A stretch of 64,000 nt of DNA from Citrobacter amalonaticus (GCF_002918555.1 NZ_PQMB01000005.1:163089-227088), one strand, 5' to 3'; shown: positions 47,592 to 57,852, counted from the stretch's first letter. Numbers and translations are program-made. Notes: generated by a model from the sequence alone, not told the origin.

Positions 47592-48788
47592 TTATTCAGC
47601 CGGGACTAAATCCTGCGCGCACGCCCAGGCGCTTGACCACGCCCACTGGAAGTTATAACCGCCCAGCCAGCCGGTGACATCCATCACTTCACCAATGAAG
47701 TAAAGCCCCGGAACTTTGCGCGCTTCCATCGTCCGCGACGACAGTTCGTTGGTATCCACGCCGCCGAGGGTCACTTCCGCCGTGCGGTAACCCTCCGTGC
47801 CGTTGGGCTGCACGCGCCATTCGGTCAGTGTTCCAATTAGCGTTTGCTGCTCGCGCACGTTGAGCTGCTTCAGCGTCACATCCGGAATCTGTCCGGACTG
47901 TTGCAGACACTCCACCAGACGCTTCGGCAGCTGCATCGCCAGCGTGTTCTTCAGGCTCTGATTAGGATGGGCATTACGTTGTTCATTGAGGAAATCGTCC
48001 AGATCAACATCCGGCAACAAATTTATGCTGACAAATTCACCAGGCTGCCAAAAGCTGGAAATTTGTAAAACCACAGGCCCCGAAAGCCCACGATGCGTAA
48101 AGAGCAGATTTTCACGAAATACGGTGCCGTCCTGCGCGGTAACCACCGTAGGGACAGAAACGCCGGAGAGTACCTGAAGCTGCTCCAGCAGCGGCTTATG
48201 TAACGTGAAAGGCACCAGGCCTGCGCGCGTGGGCAGAACGTTAAGACCAAATTGTTCGGCAATTTTATAGCCAAACGGCGACGCCCCAAGCCCCGGCATA
48301 GAAAGACCGCCAGAGGCAATCACCAGTTTTTTGGCCCCGACGGTCATGCCGTTAAGTTCCAGCGTGAAACCTTCATTGTCCCGTGCTACGCTCAGAACTT
48401 CGCTGCGTAACCGCATCGTGACGCGGCCTTTTTCGCATTCGGCCACCAGCATATCGACAATTTGCTGGGCAGAGTCGTCGCAGAATAGCTGACCCAGCGT
48501 TTTTTCATGCCAGGCAATGCCGTGCTTACCGACCAGGTCGATGAAGTCCCACTGGGTGTAACGCGCCAACGCTGATTTGCAAAAATGTGGATTCTGGCTC
48601 AAATAGGCCGCGGGTTCGACATAAAGATTAGTAAAGTTGCAGCGGCCCCCGCCAGACATAAGAATTTTACGTCCCGGCTTTTTACCGTTATCGATCAGCA
48701 GCACGCGGCTGCCTGCCTGTCCCGCCAGTGCGGCACAGAACATACCTGCCGCACCTGCGCCTATAATAACGGTATCAAACCTTTCCAC
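47592..48788 (-). CDS. yhiN: Flavoprotein YhiN (HI0933 family)
   Basis: A 398-residue predicted FAD-dependent oxidoreductase. The Rossmann motif IIGAGAAGMF opens the protein at residue 7, GGGRCNFTN is near 44, and the C-terminal ATG-type motif FIGEVMDVTGWLGGYNFQWA near 360 is the HI0933 signature. Substrate unknown. GTG 48788 is used as start since AGAGG lies 8 bp upstream and homology begins at VERFD. Confidence 0.92.
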   Translation of the reverse strand: MERFDTVIIGAGAAGMFCAALAGQAGSRVLLIDNGKKPGRKILMSGGGRCNFTNLYVEPAAYLSQNPHFCKSALARYTQWDFIDLVGKHGIAWHEKTLGQLFCDDSAQQIVDMLVAECEKGRVTMRLRSEVLSVARDNEGFTLELNGMTVGAKKLVIASGGLSMPGLGASPFGYKIAEQFGLNVLPTRAGLVPFTLHKPLLEQLQVLSGVSVPTVVTAQDGTVFRENLLFTHRGLSGPVVLQISSFWQPGEFVSINLLPDVDLDDFLNEQRNAHPNQSLKNTLAMQLPKRLVECLQQSGQIPDVTLKQLNVREQQTLIGTLTEWRVQPNGTEGYRTAEVTLGGVDTNELSSRTMEARKVPGLYFIGEVMDVTGWLGGYNFQWAWSSAWACAQDLVPAE

Positions 48789-49018
48789 TTTGCATTCCTC
48801 TCCAATAACCGGGGAGGAATTGTAAAGATTCCTCAGTGGTCGCACCAGCGACAAAATTACCGCTTATGGGTATTTATCTGAATTCTTTAAGATAATTCCT
48901 TAGAAGCAGTTAACAAAGCAGGATATATATCAAAAAAAGTCTATATTTCACTTTGCCCGCGCCGCCAAAGTCACTGATAATGCGCCGCGTTCATGTCCTC
49001 AAAATGGCGTAACGTCCT

Positions 49019-50518
49019 ATGCTACATTTGTTTGCTGGCCTGGATTTACATACCGGGCTTTTACTATTGCTTGCTCTGGCTTTTGTGCTGTTCTACGAAG
49101 CAATTAACGGCTTCCATGATACAGCCAATGCAGTGGCGACCGTCATCTATACCCGCGCGATGCGTTCGCAACTTGCGGTAATTATGGCTGCGGTCTTCAA
49201 TTTCCTTGGTGTTTTACTGGGCGGTCTTAGCGTTGCTTATGCCATCGTGCATATGTTGCCAACGGATCTGCTGCTTAACATGGGTTCCGCTCATGGCCTC
49301 GCCATGGTGTTCTCCATGCTGCTTGCGGCAATCATCTGGAACCTCGGTACCTGGTACTTTGGTCTGCCTGCCTCCAGCTCCCACACATTGATTGGCGCAA
49401 TTATCGGCATCGGTTTAACCAATGCGATGATGACCGGCACATCCGTGGTGGATGCACTGAATATCCCGAAAGTGATTAATATTTTCGGTTCTTTGATCGT
49501 TTCCCCTATTGTCGGCCTGGTGTTTGCTGGCGGTCTGATTTTCTTGCTGCGTCGCTACTGGAGCGGCACCAAGAAACGCGCCCGAATTCACCTGACCCCA
49601 GCCGAGCGTGAAAAGAAAGACGGTAAGAAAAAGCCGCCGTTCTGGACGCGTATCGCACTGATCCTTTCTGCTATCGGCGTGGCATTTTCTCACGGTGCGA
49701 ACGACGGTCAGAAAGGCATTGGCCTGGTTATGCTGGTTTTGATTGGCGTGGCGCCCGCAGGTTTCGTGGTGAACATGAATGCTTCCGGTTATGAAATCAC
49801 CCGTACCCGTGACGCCATCAACAACGTTGAAGTCTACTTCCAGCAGCACCCGGAACTTCTGAAGCAGGTCACGGGTGTCGATCAGCTGATCCCGTCGCCA
49901 GAACCCAGCGAAGCGCAGTCAACAGAATTCCACTGTCACCCGGCAAACACGCTGAACGCGCTCGATCGTGCGAAAGCGATGCTGGCAAATAATGTGGAAA
50001 GCTACGACAAATTAAGCGTTGAGCAGCGTGGTCAGCTGCGTCGTATTATGCTTTGCATCTCCGACACCACCGATAAAGTGGTGAAACTGCCTGGCGTCAG
50101 CAATGATGATCAACGTCTGCTGAAGAAACTGAAAAGCGATATGCTCAGCACCATTGAGTATGCGCCAGTCTGGATCATCATGGCCGTCGCGCTTGCTCTG
50201 GGTATTGGTACCATGATCGGCTGGCGCCGCGTGGCAACCACCATCGGCGAGAAGATCGGTAAAAAAGGCATGACCTATGCCCAGGGGATGTCGGCGCAAA
50301 TGACCGCCGCCGTCTCTATCGGTCTGGCGAGTTACACCGGTATGCCGGTTTCCACCACCCACGTACTCTCCTCCTCCGTTGCGGGGACGATGGTTGTTGA
50401 CGGTGGCGGGTTGCAGCGTAAAACGGTCACCAGCATTCTGATGGCATGGGTCTTTACCCTGCCTGCGGCGATTATTCTTTCCGGGACGCTGTACTGGCTC
50501 TCGCTGAAGCTTATCTAA
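49019..50518 (+). CDS. pitA: Low-affinity phosphate/metal-phosphate transporter PitA
   Basis: A 499-residue inner membrane symporter for phosphate as a neutral metal complex with protons; it also brings in zinc and tellurite. The two inverted PiT signatures are seen: [11 protein letters not shown] near residue 31 and [12 protein letters not shown] near 224. The large cytoplasmic loop (about 250-385) is acidic. Same length as in E. coli. Followed by a strong terminator. Confidence 0.97.
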   Translation: MLHLFAGLDLHTGLLLLLALAFVLFYEAINGFHDTANAVATVIYTRAMRSQLAVIMAAVFNFLGVLLGGLSVAYAIVHMLPTDLLLNMGSAHGLAMVFSMLLAAIIWNLGTWYFGLPASSSHTLIGAIIGIGLTNAMMTGTSVVDALNIPKVINIFGSLIVSPIVGLVFAGGLIFLLRRYWSGTKKRARIHLTPAEREKKDGKKKPPFWTRIALILSAIGVAFSHGANDGQKGIGLVMLVLIGVAPAGFVVNMNASGYEITRTRDAINNVEVYFQQHPELLKQVTGVDQLIPSPEPSEAQSTEFHCHPANTLNALDRAKAMLANNVESYDKLSVEQRGQLRRIMLCISDTTDKVVKLPGVSNDDQRLLKKLKSDMLSTIEYAPVWIIMAVALALGIGTMIGWRRVATTIGEKIGKKGMTYAQGMSAQMTAAVSIGLASYTGMPVSTTHVLSSSVAGTMVVDGGGLQRKTVTSILMAWVFTLPAAIILSGTLYWLSLKLI

Positions 50519-50538
50519 ACGAACGAATGTTGTAATGA

Positions 50539-50568
50539 GCGGGTCAGGAAACTGGCCCGCTTTTTTTT
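50539..50568 (+). terminator. pitA terminator
   Basis: GCGGGTCAG...CTGGCCCGC stem with a short loop, followed by eight T. It lies next to the 3' end of convergent uspB. Confidence 0.9.
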
Positions 50569-50570
50569 GC

Positions 50571-50906
50571 TCAGTGCCAAATCATCAAGGCAATCAAACT
50601 CACCACGACCAGTCCGCACAGCGCGCTGGTCAGAATGAACTGACGTCGCACACGTTCACAGCGACGGATAAACTCATCATCATGATGATCCCGATAGCGC
50701 TGGGCGTAGATATACCACACCAGACGCATCTGCTTATTGGGTTGACCATGCGAGGTAAAAAAGCCCCCTCCATCCACATACTGGTAGAGCAATGGATCGC
50801 AACCACGAAGTACCACTAACAGCGCACGTAGCGAAGAGAAATAGCGCGCCATGTTAACAATGCAAACGACACATAAGGCCCAGAATAATGCGACGGTGCT
50901 AATCAT
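50571..50906 (-). CDS. uspB: Universal stress protein B
   Basis: A 111-residue inner membrane protein with hydrophobic segments at both ends (about 2-22 and 90-109) and a basic central domain ([17 protein letters not shown]). In E. coli it is made in stationary phase under sigma-S and is needed for ethanol resistance. Divergent from uspA and convergent with pitA, as in E. coli. Confidence 0.95.
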   Translation of the reverse strand: MISTVALFWALCVVCIVNMARYFSSLRALLVVLRGCDPLLYQYVDGGGFFTSHGQPNKQMRLVWYIYAQRYRDHHDDEFIRRCERVRRQFILTSALCGLVVVSLIALMIWH

Positions 50907-51032
50907 ACCTCCTCCCCGGCGACCCGCCCACGGAACTTCACTCCGGGACTACCGCTCCCCGATAACCTGCCAGACAGTTAGAAAGAGAACTACCGAAGCC
51001 GCGCTTATGATTGCTTAACATCCGAGCGGCCT

Positions 51033-51134
51033 TAACACTTCATCGTTCAAGCTGCCTCTGTGCTGGCTTACGCCAGCCACATGCACCTGGAGCCTTGCTC
51101 GCTGCGTTGATGCAGCTTGAAGGATGCTGTGTAT
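51033..51134. repeat. Inverted-repeat intergenic element (family A, copy 2)
   Basis: Left end ACACTTCATCGTTCAAGCTG and right end CAGCTTGAAGGATGCTGTGT are inverted repeats and match the ends of the element at 1785-1912. About 100 bp, with an internal hairpin GCTGGCTTACGCCAGC (51063-51078). It lies in the 480-bp uspB-uspA spacer; the rest of that spacer holds the promoters. Confidence 0.6.
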
Positions 51135-51236
51135 ATAAATAGTGTAGGAGATCAGTTAATTTTTTTACCAGAAGGTTAACCGCTGTCAATGCAATTTACT
51201 GACAAATTTGTTTAACTATCTGGTAAGCAAGGCGGA

Positions 51237-51263
51237 TTGACGGATTATTCCTGTCACTATACT
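51237..51263 (+). promoter_or_regulatory. Candidate uspA sigma-70 promoter
   Basis: TTGACG (51237-51242) and TATACT (51258-51263) with a 15-bp spacer, about 125 bp before uspA. The spacer is short; a shifted -35 would give 16. Confidence 0.5.
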
Positions 51264-51386
51264 GTAAGGATAATCTCTACAGGCTCAGTTAGCCCCGCGC
51301 AGGACGTTCACAGGACGCGGGTAACGCGACGGCATAAGAAACGCTGGCTGGCTGGTCATCGACAACTTTATGGAAGGAGTAACACT

Positions 51387-51821
51387 ATGGCTTATAAGCA
51401 CATTCTCATCGCGGTTGATCTTTCTCCGGAAAGCAAAGTTCTGGTAGAAAAAGCGGTCTCTATGGCGCGTCCATACAACGCAAAAGTTTCCCTGATCCAC
51501 GTTGACGTGAACTACTCTGACCTTTATACCGGCCTGATCGATGTGAATCTGGGCGACATGCAGAAACGCATTTCCGAAGAAACTCACCACGCTCTGACCG
51601 AACTCTCCACCAATGCGGGCTACCCGATCACTGAAACCCTGAGCGGCAGCGGCGATCTGGGTCAGGTACTGGTTGATGCCATTAAGAAATACGACATGGA
51701 TCTGGTCGTCTGCGGTCATCACCAGGACTTCTGGAGCAAGCTGATGTCCTCTGCGCGCCAGTTAATCAACACTGTCCACGTTGATATGCTGATTGTCCCG
51801 CTGCGCGACGAAGAAGAGTAA
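51387..51821 (+). CDS. uspA: Universal stress protein A
   Basis: A 144-residue cytoplasmic Usp-fold dimer induced by growth arrest and many stresses. It starts [13 protein letters not shown]; the C-terminal Usp motif is CGHHQDF...[14 protein letters not shown] precedes ATG 51387; the frame upstream to 51237 is not coding. UspA of this subtype lacks a clear ATP-binding G-x2-G-x9-G(S/T) motif. Confidence 0.97.
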
Positions 51822-51855
51822 ACCCACGATAACCGGGTAATCCGGTCACTAATGA

Positions 51856-51880
51856 ACGCCCGCAACTGCGGGCGTTTTTA
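51856..51880 (+). terminator. uspA terminator
   Basis: 8-bp perfect stem ACGCCCGC/GCGGGCGT with loop AACT, then TTTTATTTT. Confidence 0.9.
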
Positions 51881-52087
51881 TTTTCGCTTAATTCCTGAAA
51901 CAATTCAGTACATCATTCCATCGTTAAAATCATAATTAGTGTGATCGACTAATTAGATCGAATACCATCTATATAATAATCTATTCATACGGTTAATGAC
52001 CGAAGTCTATAACAGAGTCAGACTTTTTCGGCGCGTTTAAGCATACGCGTTCATACTTTTCGGGATGGTATACAAAGGCGAAGTCAT

Positions 52088-53560
52088 ATGAATACAACTG
52101 CACCTACGGGTTTGCTGCAGCAACCTCGTCCGTTCTTCATGATCTTTTTTGTCGAGTTATGGGAACGATTTGGCTATTACGGCGTTCAGGGCATTCTGGC
52201 CGTTTTCTTTGTGAAACAGCTTGGATTCTCGCAGGAACAGGCTTTTATCACTTTTGGCGCATTCGCGGCGCTGGTTTACGGCCTGATCTCTATTGGCGGC
52301 TATGTCGGCGACCATCTGCTGGGAACCCGGCGAACACTGGTTCTGGGCGCGATTGTCCTGGCGATTGGCTACTTTATGACCGGCATGTCATTACTAAAAC
52401 CCAACCTGATTTTTATCGCGCTGGGGACCATTGCCGTCGGAAACGGGCTGTTTAAAGCGAATCCGGCAAGCCTGCTCTCTAAATGCTATCCACCAAAAGA
52501 CCCCCGTCTGGATGGCGCATTCACCCTGTTTTACATGTCGATTAATATCGGCTCGCTGCTGTCGCTGTCTCTCGCGCCCGTCATTGCCGACAAGTTCGGT
52601 TATGCCGTGACCTACAATCTGTGTGGTGCCGGTTTGATTGTCGCGCTGCTGGTCTACATCGCCTGTCGTGGAATGGTGAAAGATATTGGTTCAGAGCCAG
52701 ACCATCTGCCATTGAACTTCCGTAATCTGCTTTATGTCCTTATCGGCACCGTGGTGATGATCTTCCTCTGCGCCTGGCTAATGCACAACGTGATGATTGC
52801 CAACCTGGTGCTGATTGCTCTGTCGATCGTCGTGACCATCATCTTCTTCCGTCAGGCATTCAGGCTGGATAAAACCGGACGCAACAAGATGTTTGTGGCC
52901 TTTATCCTGATGATTGAAGCGGTGCTGTTTTATATTCTGTACGCACAGATGCCCACATCGCTGAACTTCTTTGCCATCAACAACGTGCACCATGAAATCC
53001 TTGGCTTTGCCATTAACCCGGTGAGTTTCCAGGCGCTCAACCCGTTCTGGGTGGTGGTTGCCAGTCCGGTTCTGGCGGCGATTTATACCCGCCTGGGCAG
53101 CAAAGGCAAAGATCTGACCATGCCGATGAAATTTACGCTCGGGATGTTCTTATGTTCGCTGGGTTTTCTGACCGCCGCGGCGGCAGGCATGTGGTTTGCC
53201 GACGCGCAGGGGCTAACCTCGCCGTGGTTTATCGTTCTGGTCTATCTGTTCCAGAGTCTGGGCGAGCTGCTGATCAGCGCCCTGGGGCTGGCGATGGTTG
53301 CCGCGCTGGTGCCGCAGCATCTGATGGGTTTTATTCTGGGGATGTGGTTCCTGACGCAGGCCGCTGCCTTCCTGCTGGGCGGCTATGTCGCCACCTTCAC
53401 CGCCGTGCCTGAAAACATCACCGATCCGCTACAGACGCTGCCCATCTATACCGGCGTGTTCAGCAAAATTGGTCTGGTCACGCTGGTCGTCACGGTGGTA
53501 ATGGCCATGATGGTGCCGTGGCTTAACCGGATGATTAATACGCCGGATAACGACAAGTAA
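52088..53560 (+). CDS. dtpB: Dipeptide/tripeptide permease DtpB
   Basis: A 490-residue proton-coupled POT-family transporter with about 14 helices. The family motif is in [12 protein letters not shown] (residues 22-33), the helix 4-5 signature [17 protein letters not shown] near 120, and [12 protein letters not shown] near 150. It takes up di- and tripeptides. In E. coli it also lies between uspA and rsmJ. AAAGGCG before ATG 52088. A terminator follows. Confidence 0.95.
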   Translation: MNTTAPTGLLQQPRPFFMIFFVELWERFGYYGVQGILAVFFVKQLGFSQEQAFITFGAFAALVYGLISIGGYVGDHLLGTRRTLVLGAIVLAIGYFMTGMSLLKPNLIFIALGTIAVGNGLFKANPASLLSKCYPPKDPRLDGAFTLFYMSINIGSLLSLSLAPVIADKFGYAVTYNLCGAGLIVALLVYIACRGMVKDIGSEPDHLPLNFRNLLYVLIGTVVMIFLCAWLMHNVMIANLVLIALSIVVTIIFFRQAFRLDKTGRNKMFVAFILMIEAVLFYILYAQMPTSLNFFAINNVHHEILGFAINPVSFQALNPFWVVVASPVLAAIYTRLGSKGKDLTMPMKFTLGMFLCSLGFLTAAAAGMWFADAQGLTSPWFIVLVYLFQSLGELLISALGLAMVAALVPQHLMGFILGMWFLTQAAAFLLGGYVATFTAVPENITDPLQTLPIYTGVFSKIGLVTLVVTVVMAMMVPWLNRMINTPDNDK

Positions 53561-53577
53561 TCTTCATTTTCACACTT

Positions 53578-53603
53578 AACCGCGAGTCGCTTCGCGGTTT
53601 TTT
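53578..53603 (+). terminator. dtpB terminator
   Basis: 8-bp stem AACCGCGA/TCGCGGTT with a 6-nt loop, followed by TTTT. Confidence 0.88.
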
Positions 53604-53687
53604 AATACCCTGAGAGACTATTTTATTTTGAACCATTAGAATGCATAAGATAAATTAACCATAATTTAAACAGGGAGATATGAATGA

Positions 53688-53741
53688 ATGGCTATCCCCG
53701 CGTATTTATGGCTTAAAGATGATGGCGGTGTTCCTCAATGA
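53688..53741 (+). pseudogene. Remnant of a type VI secretion hcp gene (5' end only)
   Basis: ATG 53688 opens MAIPAYLWLKDDGGVPQ and then stops. The first 14 residues are the near-invariant start of enteric Hcp proteins (usually MAIPAYLWLKDDGG), and CAGGGAGATATGA upstream is a good ribosome site. After GG the similarity ends, at TGA 53741, and rsmJ follows convergently 22 bp later. Full Hcp is about 160 residues, so this is a truncated relic of an orphan hcp. No other T6SS gene is in the window. Confidence 0.72.
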
Positions 53742-53763
53742 AACAGCAGAGAGCATTAGCGCA

Positions 53764-54516
53764 TCATTCTGGCGTACCGGCATAAATGTCAAACCGATGC
53801 CCTTTGGTGACAATGGCGTTTGGCGTGGCGACACCGGCAAGCGGCGGCGCATAGTCCGGGCGTTTCACCACCACCCGTTTGGTCGCCAGGTGACGCGCAG
53901 GATCCAGCAATCCGTCAGCGTCAGCGTCCGGCCCCACCAGCGACTGGAACACCCGCATCTCCTTCTTCACCAACGCGCTTTTCTGCTTATGCGGAAACAT
54001 CGGGTCGAGATAAACCACCTGCGGGCGCGGGGTGATATCGGTCAGCGCCGTCAGGCTGGAGGCATGGATCAGTTGCAAACGCGTCTGCAACCACGGGCCG
54101 ATTTCCGCATCGGCGTAGCCGCGCGCCAGACCATCGTCGAGCAATGCCGCGACAACCGGGTTACGCTCCAGCATCCGCACGCGACAGCCAACGGAGGCCA
54201 GCACGAAAGCATCACGACCTAAACCCGCCGTAGCATCGACCACGTCCGGCAGATAATCGCCCTTGACGCCGACCGCCTTCGCCACCGCTTCACCGCGCCC
54301 CCCGCCAAATTTGCGCCGATGAGCCATTGCCCCGTCGACGAAATCAACGAAAATACCGCCAAGCTTCGGCTCATCGCGCTTACGCAGCTCCAGATGTTCC
54401 GCCGTCAGCGCCAACGCCATCGGGTTGTCATCATCATGCTCCAGCCCCCACCGGGCGGCCAGAACAGATAATGCGCCGTCCCCGACGCCCGTTTCATCAA
54501 TTAAGCAGATCTTCAA
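53764..54516 (-). CDS. rsmJ: 16S rRNA (guanine1516-N2)-methyltransferase RsmJ
   Basis: Methylates N2 of G1516 in 16S rRNA. It has 250 residues as in E. coli. SAM-binding [11 protein letters not shown] is near residue 99, and the catalytic YLDPMFPHK near 169. Second gene of the prlC-rsmJ operon, separated from prlC by an ERIC element with a long hairpin. Confidence 0.95.
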   Translation of the reverse strand: MKICLIDETGVGDGALSVLAARWGLEHDDDNPMALALTAEHLELRKRDEPKLGGIFVDFVDGAMAHRRKFGGGRGEAVAKAVGVKGDYLPDVVDATAGLGRDAFVLASVGCRVRMLERNPVVAALLDDGLARGYADAEIGPWLQTRLQLIHASSLTALTDITPRPQVVYLDPMFPHKQKSALVKKEMRVFQSLVGPDADADGLLDPARHLATKRVVVKRPDYAPPLAGVATPNAIVTKGHRFDIYAGTPE

Positions 54517-54524
54517 TTCCGCTT

Positions 54525-54645
54525 TACCCTAAATAATTTGAGTTGCATCGAGACAACAAGTGAAGGAGTTCCTGGTCACGTACAAATAGTACGTGACCAG
54601 GGTGAGTGAGCGCAGTTGCCGAAGAGGCAACTTGAAGTATGACGG
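54525..54645. repeat. ERIC-like element between prlC and rsmJ
   Basis: Ends TACCCTAAATAATTTGAGTT and GGCAACTTGAAGTATGACGG are ERIC termini. The centre contains a 13-bp perfect hairpin (54571-54601) instead of the standard ERIC core. It is inside the prlC-rsmJ transcription unit, so it should be transcribed. Confidence 0.78.
54571..54601 (-). other. Perfect 13-bp hairpin inside the ERIC of the prlC-rsmJ mRNA
   Basis: CCTGGTCACGTAC (54571-54583) pairs fully with GTACGTGACCAGG (54589-54601), loop AAATA. No T tract; possibly an RNase III or stability element. Confidence 0.7.
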
Positions 54646-54650
54646 ATCAA

Positions 54651-56693
54651 TCAGCCTTTAATTCCGTAATGCTCCAGCATCGCATCCAGCTGCGGCTCAC
54701 GGCCACGGAAGCGCCTGAACAGCGCCATCGGCTCTTCTGAACCCCCGCGAGTCAGGATGTTATCGAGGAACGACTGCCCGGTTTCACGGTTGAAAATCCC
54801 CTCTTCCTCAAAGCGTGAGAAGGCATCTGCCGCCAGCACATCGGCCCACAGGTAGCTGTAGTAACCCGCCGCATAACCACCGGCAAAAATATGGCTGAAG
54901 GCATGTGGGAAGCGTCCCCAGGATGGCCCCGGCACCACGGCGACCTGCTTTTTGATCTCAGAGAGCGTCTCGAGAATTTTCGCCCCCTGCTGCGGGTCAA
55001 ACTCCGCATGCAAACGGAAATCAAACAGGCCAAACTCCAGCTGACGCAGGATGAACAGCGCCGCCTGGTAGTTCTTCGCCGCCAGCATTTTATCCAGCAA
55101 CGCTTTCGGCAACGGTTCGCCGGTTTCATAGTGACCGGAGATAAACGCCAGCGCCTCCGGCTCCCAGCACCAGTTTTCCATAAACTGGCTTGGCAGTTCC
55201 ACCGCATCCCACGGCACGCCGCTGATACCGGACACCCCGGCCGTTTCGATACGGGTCAGCATATGGTGCAAACCGTGACCAAACTCATGGAACAGGGTGA
55301 TCACTTCGTCGTGCGTAAACAGCGCGGGTTTACCATTGACCGGACGGTTGAAGTTACAGGTCAGGTAAGCGACTGGTTTTTGCAGCGTGCCGTCCGCTTT
55401 ACGCATCTGACCGACGCAGTCATCCATCCACGCCCCGCCGCGCTTGTTTTCGCGCGCATACAGATCGAGATAGAAGCTGCCGCGCAGTTCGTTGTTTTCG
55501 TCATACAGTTCGAAGAAACGCACTTCCGGATGCCAGACGTCCACGTCGGTACGCTCTTGCGCCGTGATACCGTAAATGCGTTTCACCACTTCAAACAGGC
55601 CGTTCACCGCTCTGTTTTCCGGGAAATACGGACGCAGTTGCTCGTCGCTGATGCTGTACAGATGCTGTTTCTGCTTCTCGCTGTAGTACGCGATATCCCA
55701 GGGTTGCAGTTCATCGACGCCAAATTCTGCTTTCGCGAAGGCGCGAAGCTGCGCCAGCTCTTTCTCACCCTGTGGGCGGGCGCGTTTCGCCAGATCGGTT
55801 AAAAACTCCAGCACCTGCTGCGGGTTTTCCGCCATTTTGGTAGCCAGCGATTTAAAGGCATAACTTTCAAAGCCCAGCAGCTGGGCCAGCTCATGGCGCA
55901 GAGCGAGGATTTCCGCCATCAGCGGGCCGTTATCCCATTTACCGGCATTAGGTCCCTGATCGGAGGCGCGCGTAACGTAGGCGCGATACATCTCTTCACG
56001 CAGCGCCTGATTATCGCAATAGGTCATCACCGGCAGATAGCTTGGGATATCCAGCGTCAGCAGGTAACCTTCCTGCTCTTTGCCCTCAGCCTGGGCTTTT
56101 GCCGCCGCCAGCGCGCTTTCTGGCATACCGGCCAGTTCCGCTTCGTCGGTGACTAACTTCGTCCAGCCCATGGTGGCATCGAGCACGTTGTTGCTGTACT
56201 GATTGCCAAGATCGGACAGTCGGGTGGCAATCTCCCCGTAGCGCTGCTGTTTGTCCTTCGGCAGGCCGATCCCGGAGAGTTCGAAATCACGCAGCGCGTT
56301 ATCCACTGCTTTTTTCTGTGCGGTATTCAGGGTGGCGTAATGATCGCCATCACGCAGGTCGCGATATGCCTTGTACAGCCCTTCATGCTGTCCAAGCCAG
56401 GTGCTGTACTCAGAAAGCAGAGGCAGGGTCTGCTCATAAGCTTCACGCAGTTCCGGGCTATTTTTTACCGAGTTCAGGTGGCTTACCGGAGAAAAGATAC
56501 GTCCCAGCACATCATCCACTTCCGCAAGCGGCTGACAGAGGTTTTCCCAGGTATACGGCGCGCCCTGCGCCACCACGCGTTCGACGTTTTCGCGACAGTC
56601 GTTCAACGCTTTGGTCACCGCAGGAACCACGTGCTCCGGTTGGATACTGGAAAACGGCGGCAGTTCGAAGGGCGTCAGTAATGGATTTGTCAT
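54651..56693 (-). CDS. prlC: Oligopeptidase A (PrlC)
   Basis: A 680-residue cytoplasmic M3 zinc metallopeptidase that degrades signal peptides and other oligopeptides. The zinc motif is LFHEFGHGLHH (about residues 466-476), with downstream Glu ligand in WCWEPEALA. ATG 56693 gives the E. coli length; the in-frame region upstream holds the promoter. A heat-shock promoter precedes it, in keeping with E. coli, and rsmJ is co-transcribed. Confidence 0.96.
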   Translation of the reverse strand: MTNPLLTPFELPPFSSIQPEHVVPAVTKALNDCRENVERVVAQGAPYTWENLCQPLAEVDDVLGRIFSPVSHLNSVKNSPELREAYEQTLPLLSEYSTWLGQHEGLYKAYRDLRDGDHYATLNTAQKKAVDNALRDFELSGIGLPKDKQQRYGEIATRLSDLGNQYSNNVLDATMGWTKLVTDEAELAGMPESALAAAKAQAEGKEQEGYLLTLDIPSYLPVMTYCDNQALREEMYRAYVTRASDQGPNAGKWDNGPLMAEILALRHELAQLLGFESYAFKSLATKMAENPQQVLEFLTDLAKRARPQGEKELAQLRAFAKAEFGVDELQPWDIAYYSEKQKQHLYSISDEQLRPYFPENRAVNGLFEVVKRIYGITAQERTDVDVWHPEVRFFELYDENNELRGSFYLDLYARENKRGGAWMDDCVGQMRKADGTLQKPVAYLTCNFNRPVNGKPALFTHDEVITLFHEFGHGLHHMLTRIETAGVSGISGVPWDAVELPSQFMENWCWEPEALAFISGHYETGEPLPKALLDKMLAAKNYQAALFILRQLEFGLFDFRLHAEFDPQQGAKILETLSEIKKQVAVVPGPSWGRFPHAFSHIFAGGYAAGYYSYLWADVLAADAFSRFEEEGIFNRETGQSFLDNILTRGGSEEPMALFRRFRGREPQLDAMLEHYGIKG

Positions 56694-56758
56694 AAGCGCA
56701 GTCCTGGTTAAAAAGGAAAAGGAAGCGCTCAACGGGCGCTTTGCATAGTGTGTGTAGC

Positions 56759-56784
56759 ATGGGGTCAAGTGTAGTGAATTTCAA
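56759..56784 (-). promoter_or_regulatory. Sigma-32 heat-shock promoter of prlC
   Basis: On the minus strand, TTGAAA (56784-56779), 14 bp, CCCCAT (56764-56759), matching CTTGAA-N13-15-CCCCAT. E. coli prlC is known to be heat inducible. Confidence 0.75.
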
Positions 56785-56799
56785 TGCTATGCGTTGCGC

Positions 56800-56916
56800 T
56801 TAGAACCCGATCCACCAGGCGTAATGGGCGCAGGCAGTTTGAACGCAGATGAGGATGGCGAGTGCGGCCCTGGTTCAAAATGACAAGCAAAACAGGCCTG
56901 ATAGCCAGGCTTTTAA
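56800..56916. repeat. Inverted-repeat intergenic element (family B, copy 2)
   Basis: About 117 bp, closely similar to 14013-14135. Left end TTAGAACCCGATCCACCAGG; right end the reverse complement of TTAAAAGCCTGGCTATCAGG. Internal blocks GCGCAGGCAGTTTGAAC and GAGGATGGCGAG are shared. Its right tip supplies the stop codon of the next gene on the minus strand. Confidence 0.7.
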
Positions 56917-57620
56917 TCAAAATGGCGGGATTCTCTCACAGTACCAAAAGGCGATGGGTTTAACTCTTGTTTAATATTAAACTCGGACATAAACGCATTC
57001 ACAGCCTGTTGTCTGACCGCAGATAACTTTACCTGACCACAAGTTTTGTCATAGAACCGCTCTGCAATATCGTTTACGATGGCATTACTTAATAAATTTT
57101 TCTTTTCATTCGTTTCGCAATTTTTTTGTAATTTGGCAATCGTTTTCTTGACTGAATGATTGCCTGTAATAACATGCTTAATTGAACTTTGTGCAGAATT
57201 AACATCAAGCTCCGCAGACTGCATGGAGCTCACACTGCTAAATATGCTGGCTTTACTTTCTTTCTTAATTGTCCCTCTCAGGTTAATACAGACAGTATCT
57301 AATAATTTATTGATTTCAGAAGAAGGCATGGTAATACATTCCTGCCTTACCCACTGATTTTTCAGATCGCTTGTTGGATTTGCTGATGAAATTGCCTTTT
57401 CAATCTCTGCAAATACCTTATTAAGCTTAAGCTTTGCTGTTCCTGCCCCGTTGTTCAGATCATATTTTACATATGTATTTGATACGCCTACACATGAGCA
57501 GAAAAATGAATTTTTACGAGAAACAGAAATATCAAGATTTACCGTTTCTTTTGCCGAAAAGGCTTTAGAAACGAAAGAATACGACTGATTTGATTGTATG
57601 CTAAATTTCATAATATTCAT
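56913..57620 (-). CDS. AT-rich orphan protein of unknown function
   Basis: A 235-residue ORF, not recognised. The base composition is far more AT-rich than all neighbours, and Ser, Lys and Asn are abundant. There is no signal peptide or membrane span. Two CxC-like cysteines (SFFCSCVGVS) lie near residue 42, and a Ser-rich stretch (SIFSSVSSMQSAELDVNS) near 125. ATG 57620 or the in-frame ATG 57611 may be the start; the ribosome site is weak. Placed alone between prlC and rlmJ, where E. coli has no gene. Horizontal gain is likely; an effector or toxin is possible but unsupported. Confidence 0.6.
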   Translation of the reverse strand: MNIMKFSIQSNQSYSFVSKAFSAKETVNLDISVSRKNSFFCSCVGVSNTYVKYDLNNGAGTAKLKLNKVFAEIEKAISSANPTSDLKNQWVRQECITMPSSEINKLLDTVCINLRGTIKKESKASIFSSVSSMQSAELDVNSAQSSIKHVITGNHSVKKTIAKLQKNCETNEKKNLLSNAIVNDIAERFYDKTCGQVKLSAVRQQAVNAFMSEFNIKQELNPSPFGTVRESRHFD

Positions 57621-57852
57621 CCATATATGTTTTCATATAACATTTCAATAAATTATCAACTTAGTTTAATCTGATATTTCAAAAAGTGCTCATTACGATT
57701 TCAGGGAAATAATATAAATAAACATCTAATAAATAAATGATGGAGGAAATAACCCTTTATGATAGCTACTTTGATAACGAAGTACGGTAATTTGTCACAA
57801 TCTACGGTACACTATGGCCAATCAGTTTTAATTGTCCGGGAACTACCCTTTT

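Noticed and set aside
53680..54222. 180-codon plus-strand frame beginning MNEWLSPRIYG across rsmJ
   Set aside because: Mostly antisense to rsmJ; the real signal here is the other-frame hcp remnant at 53688.
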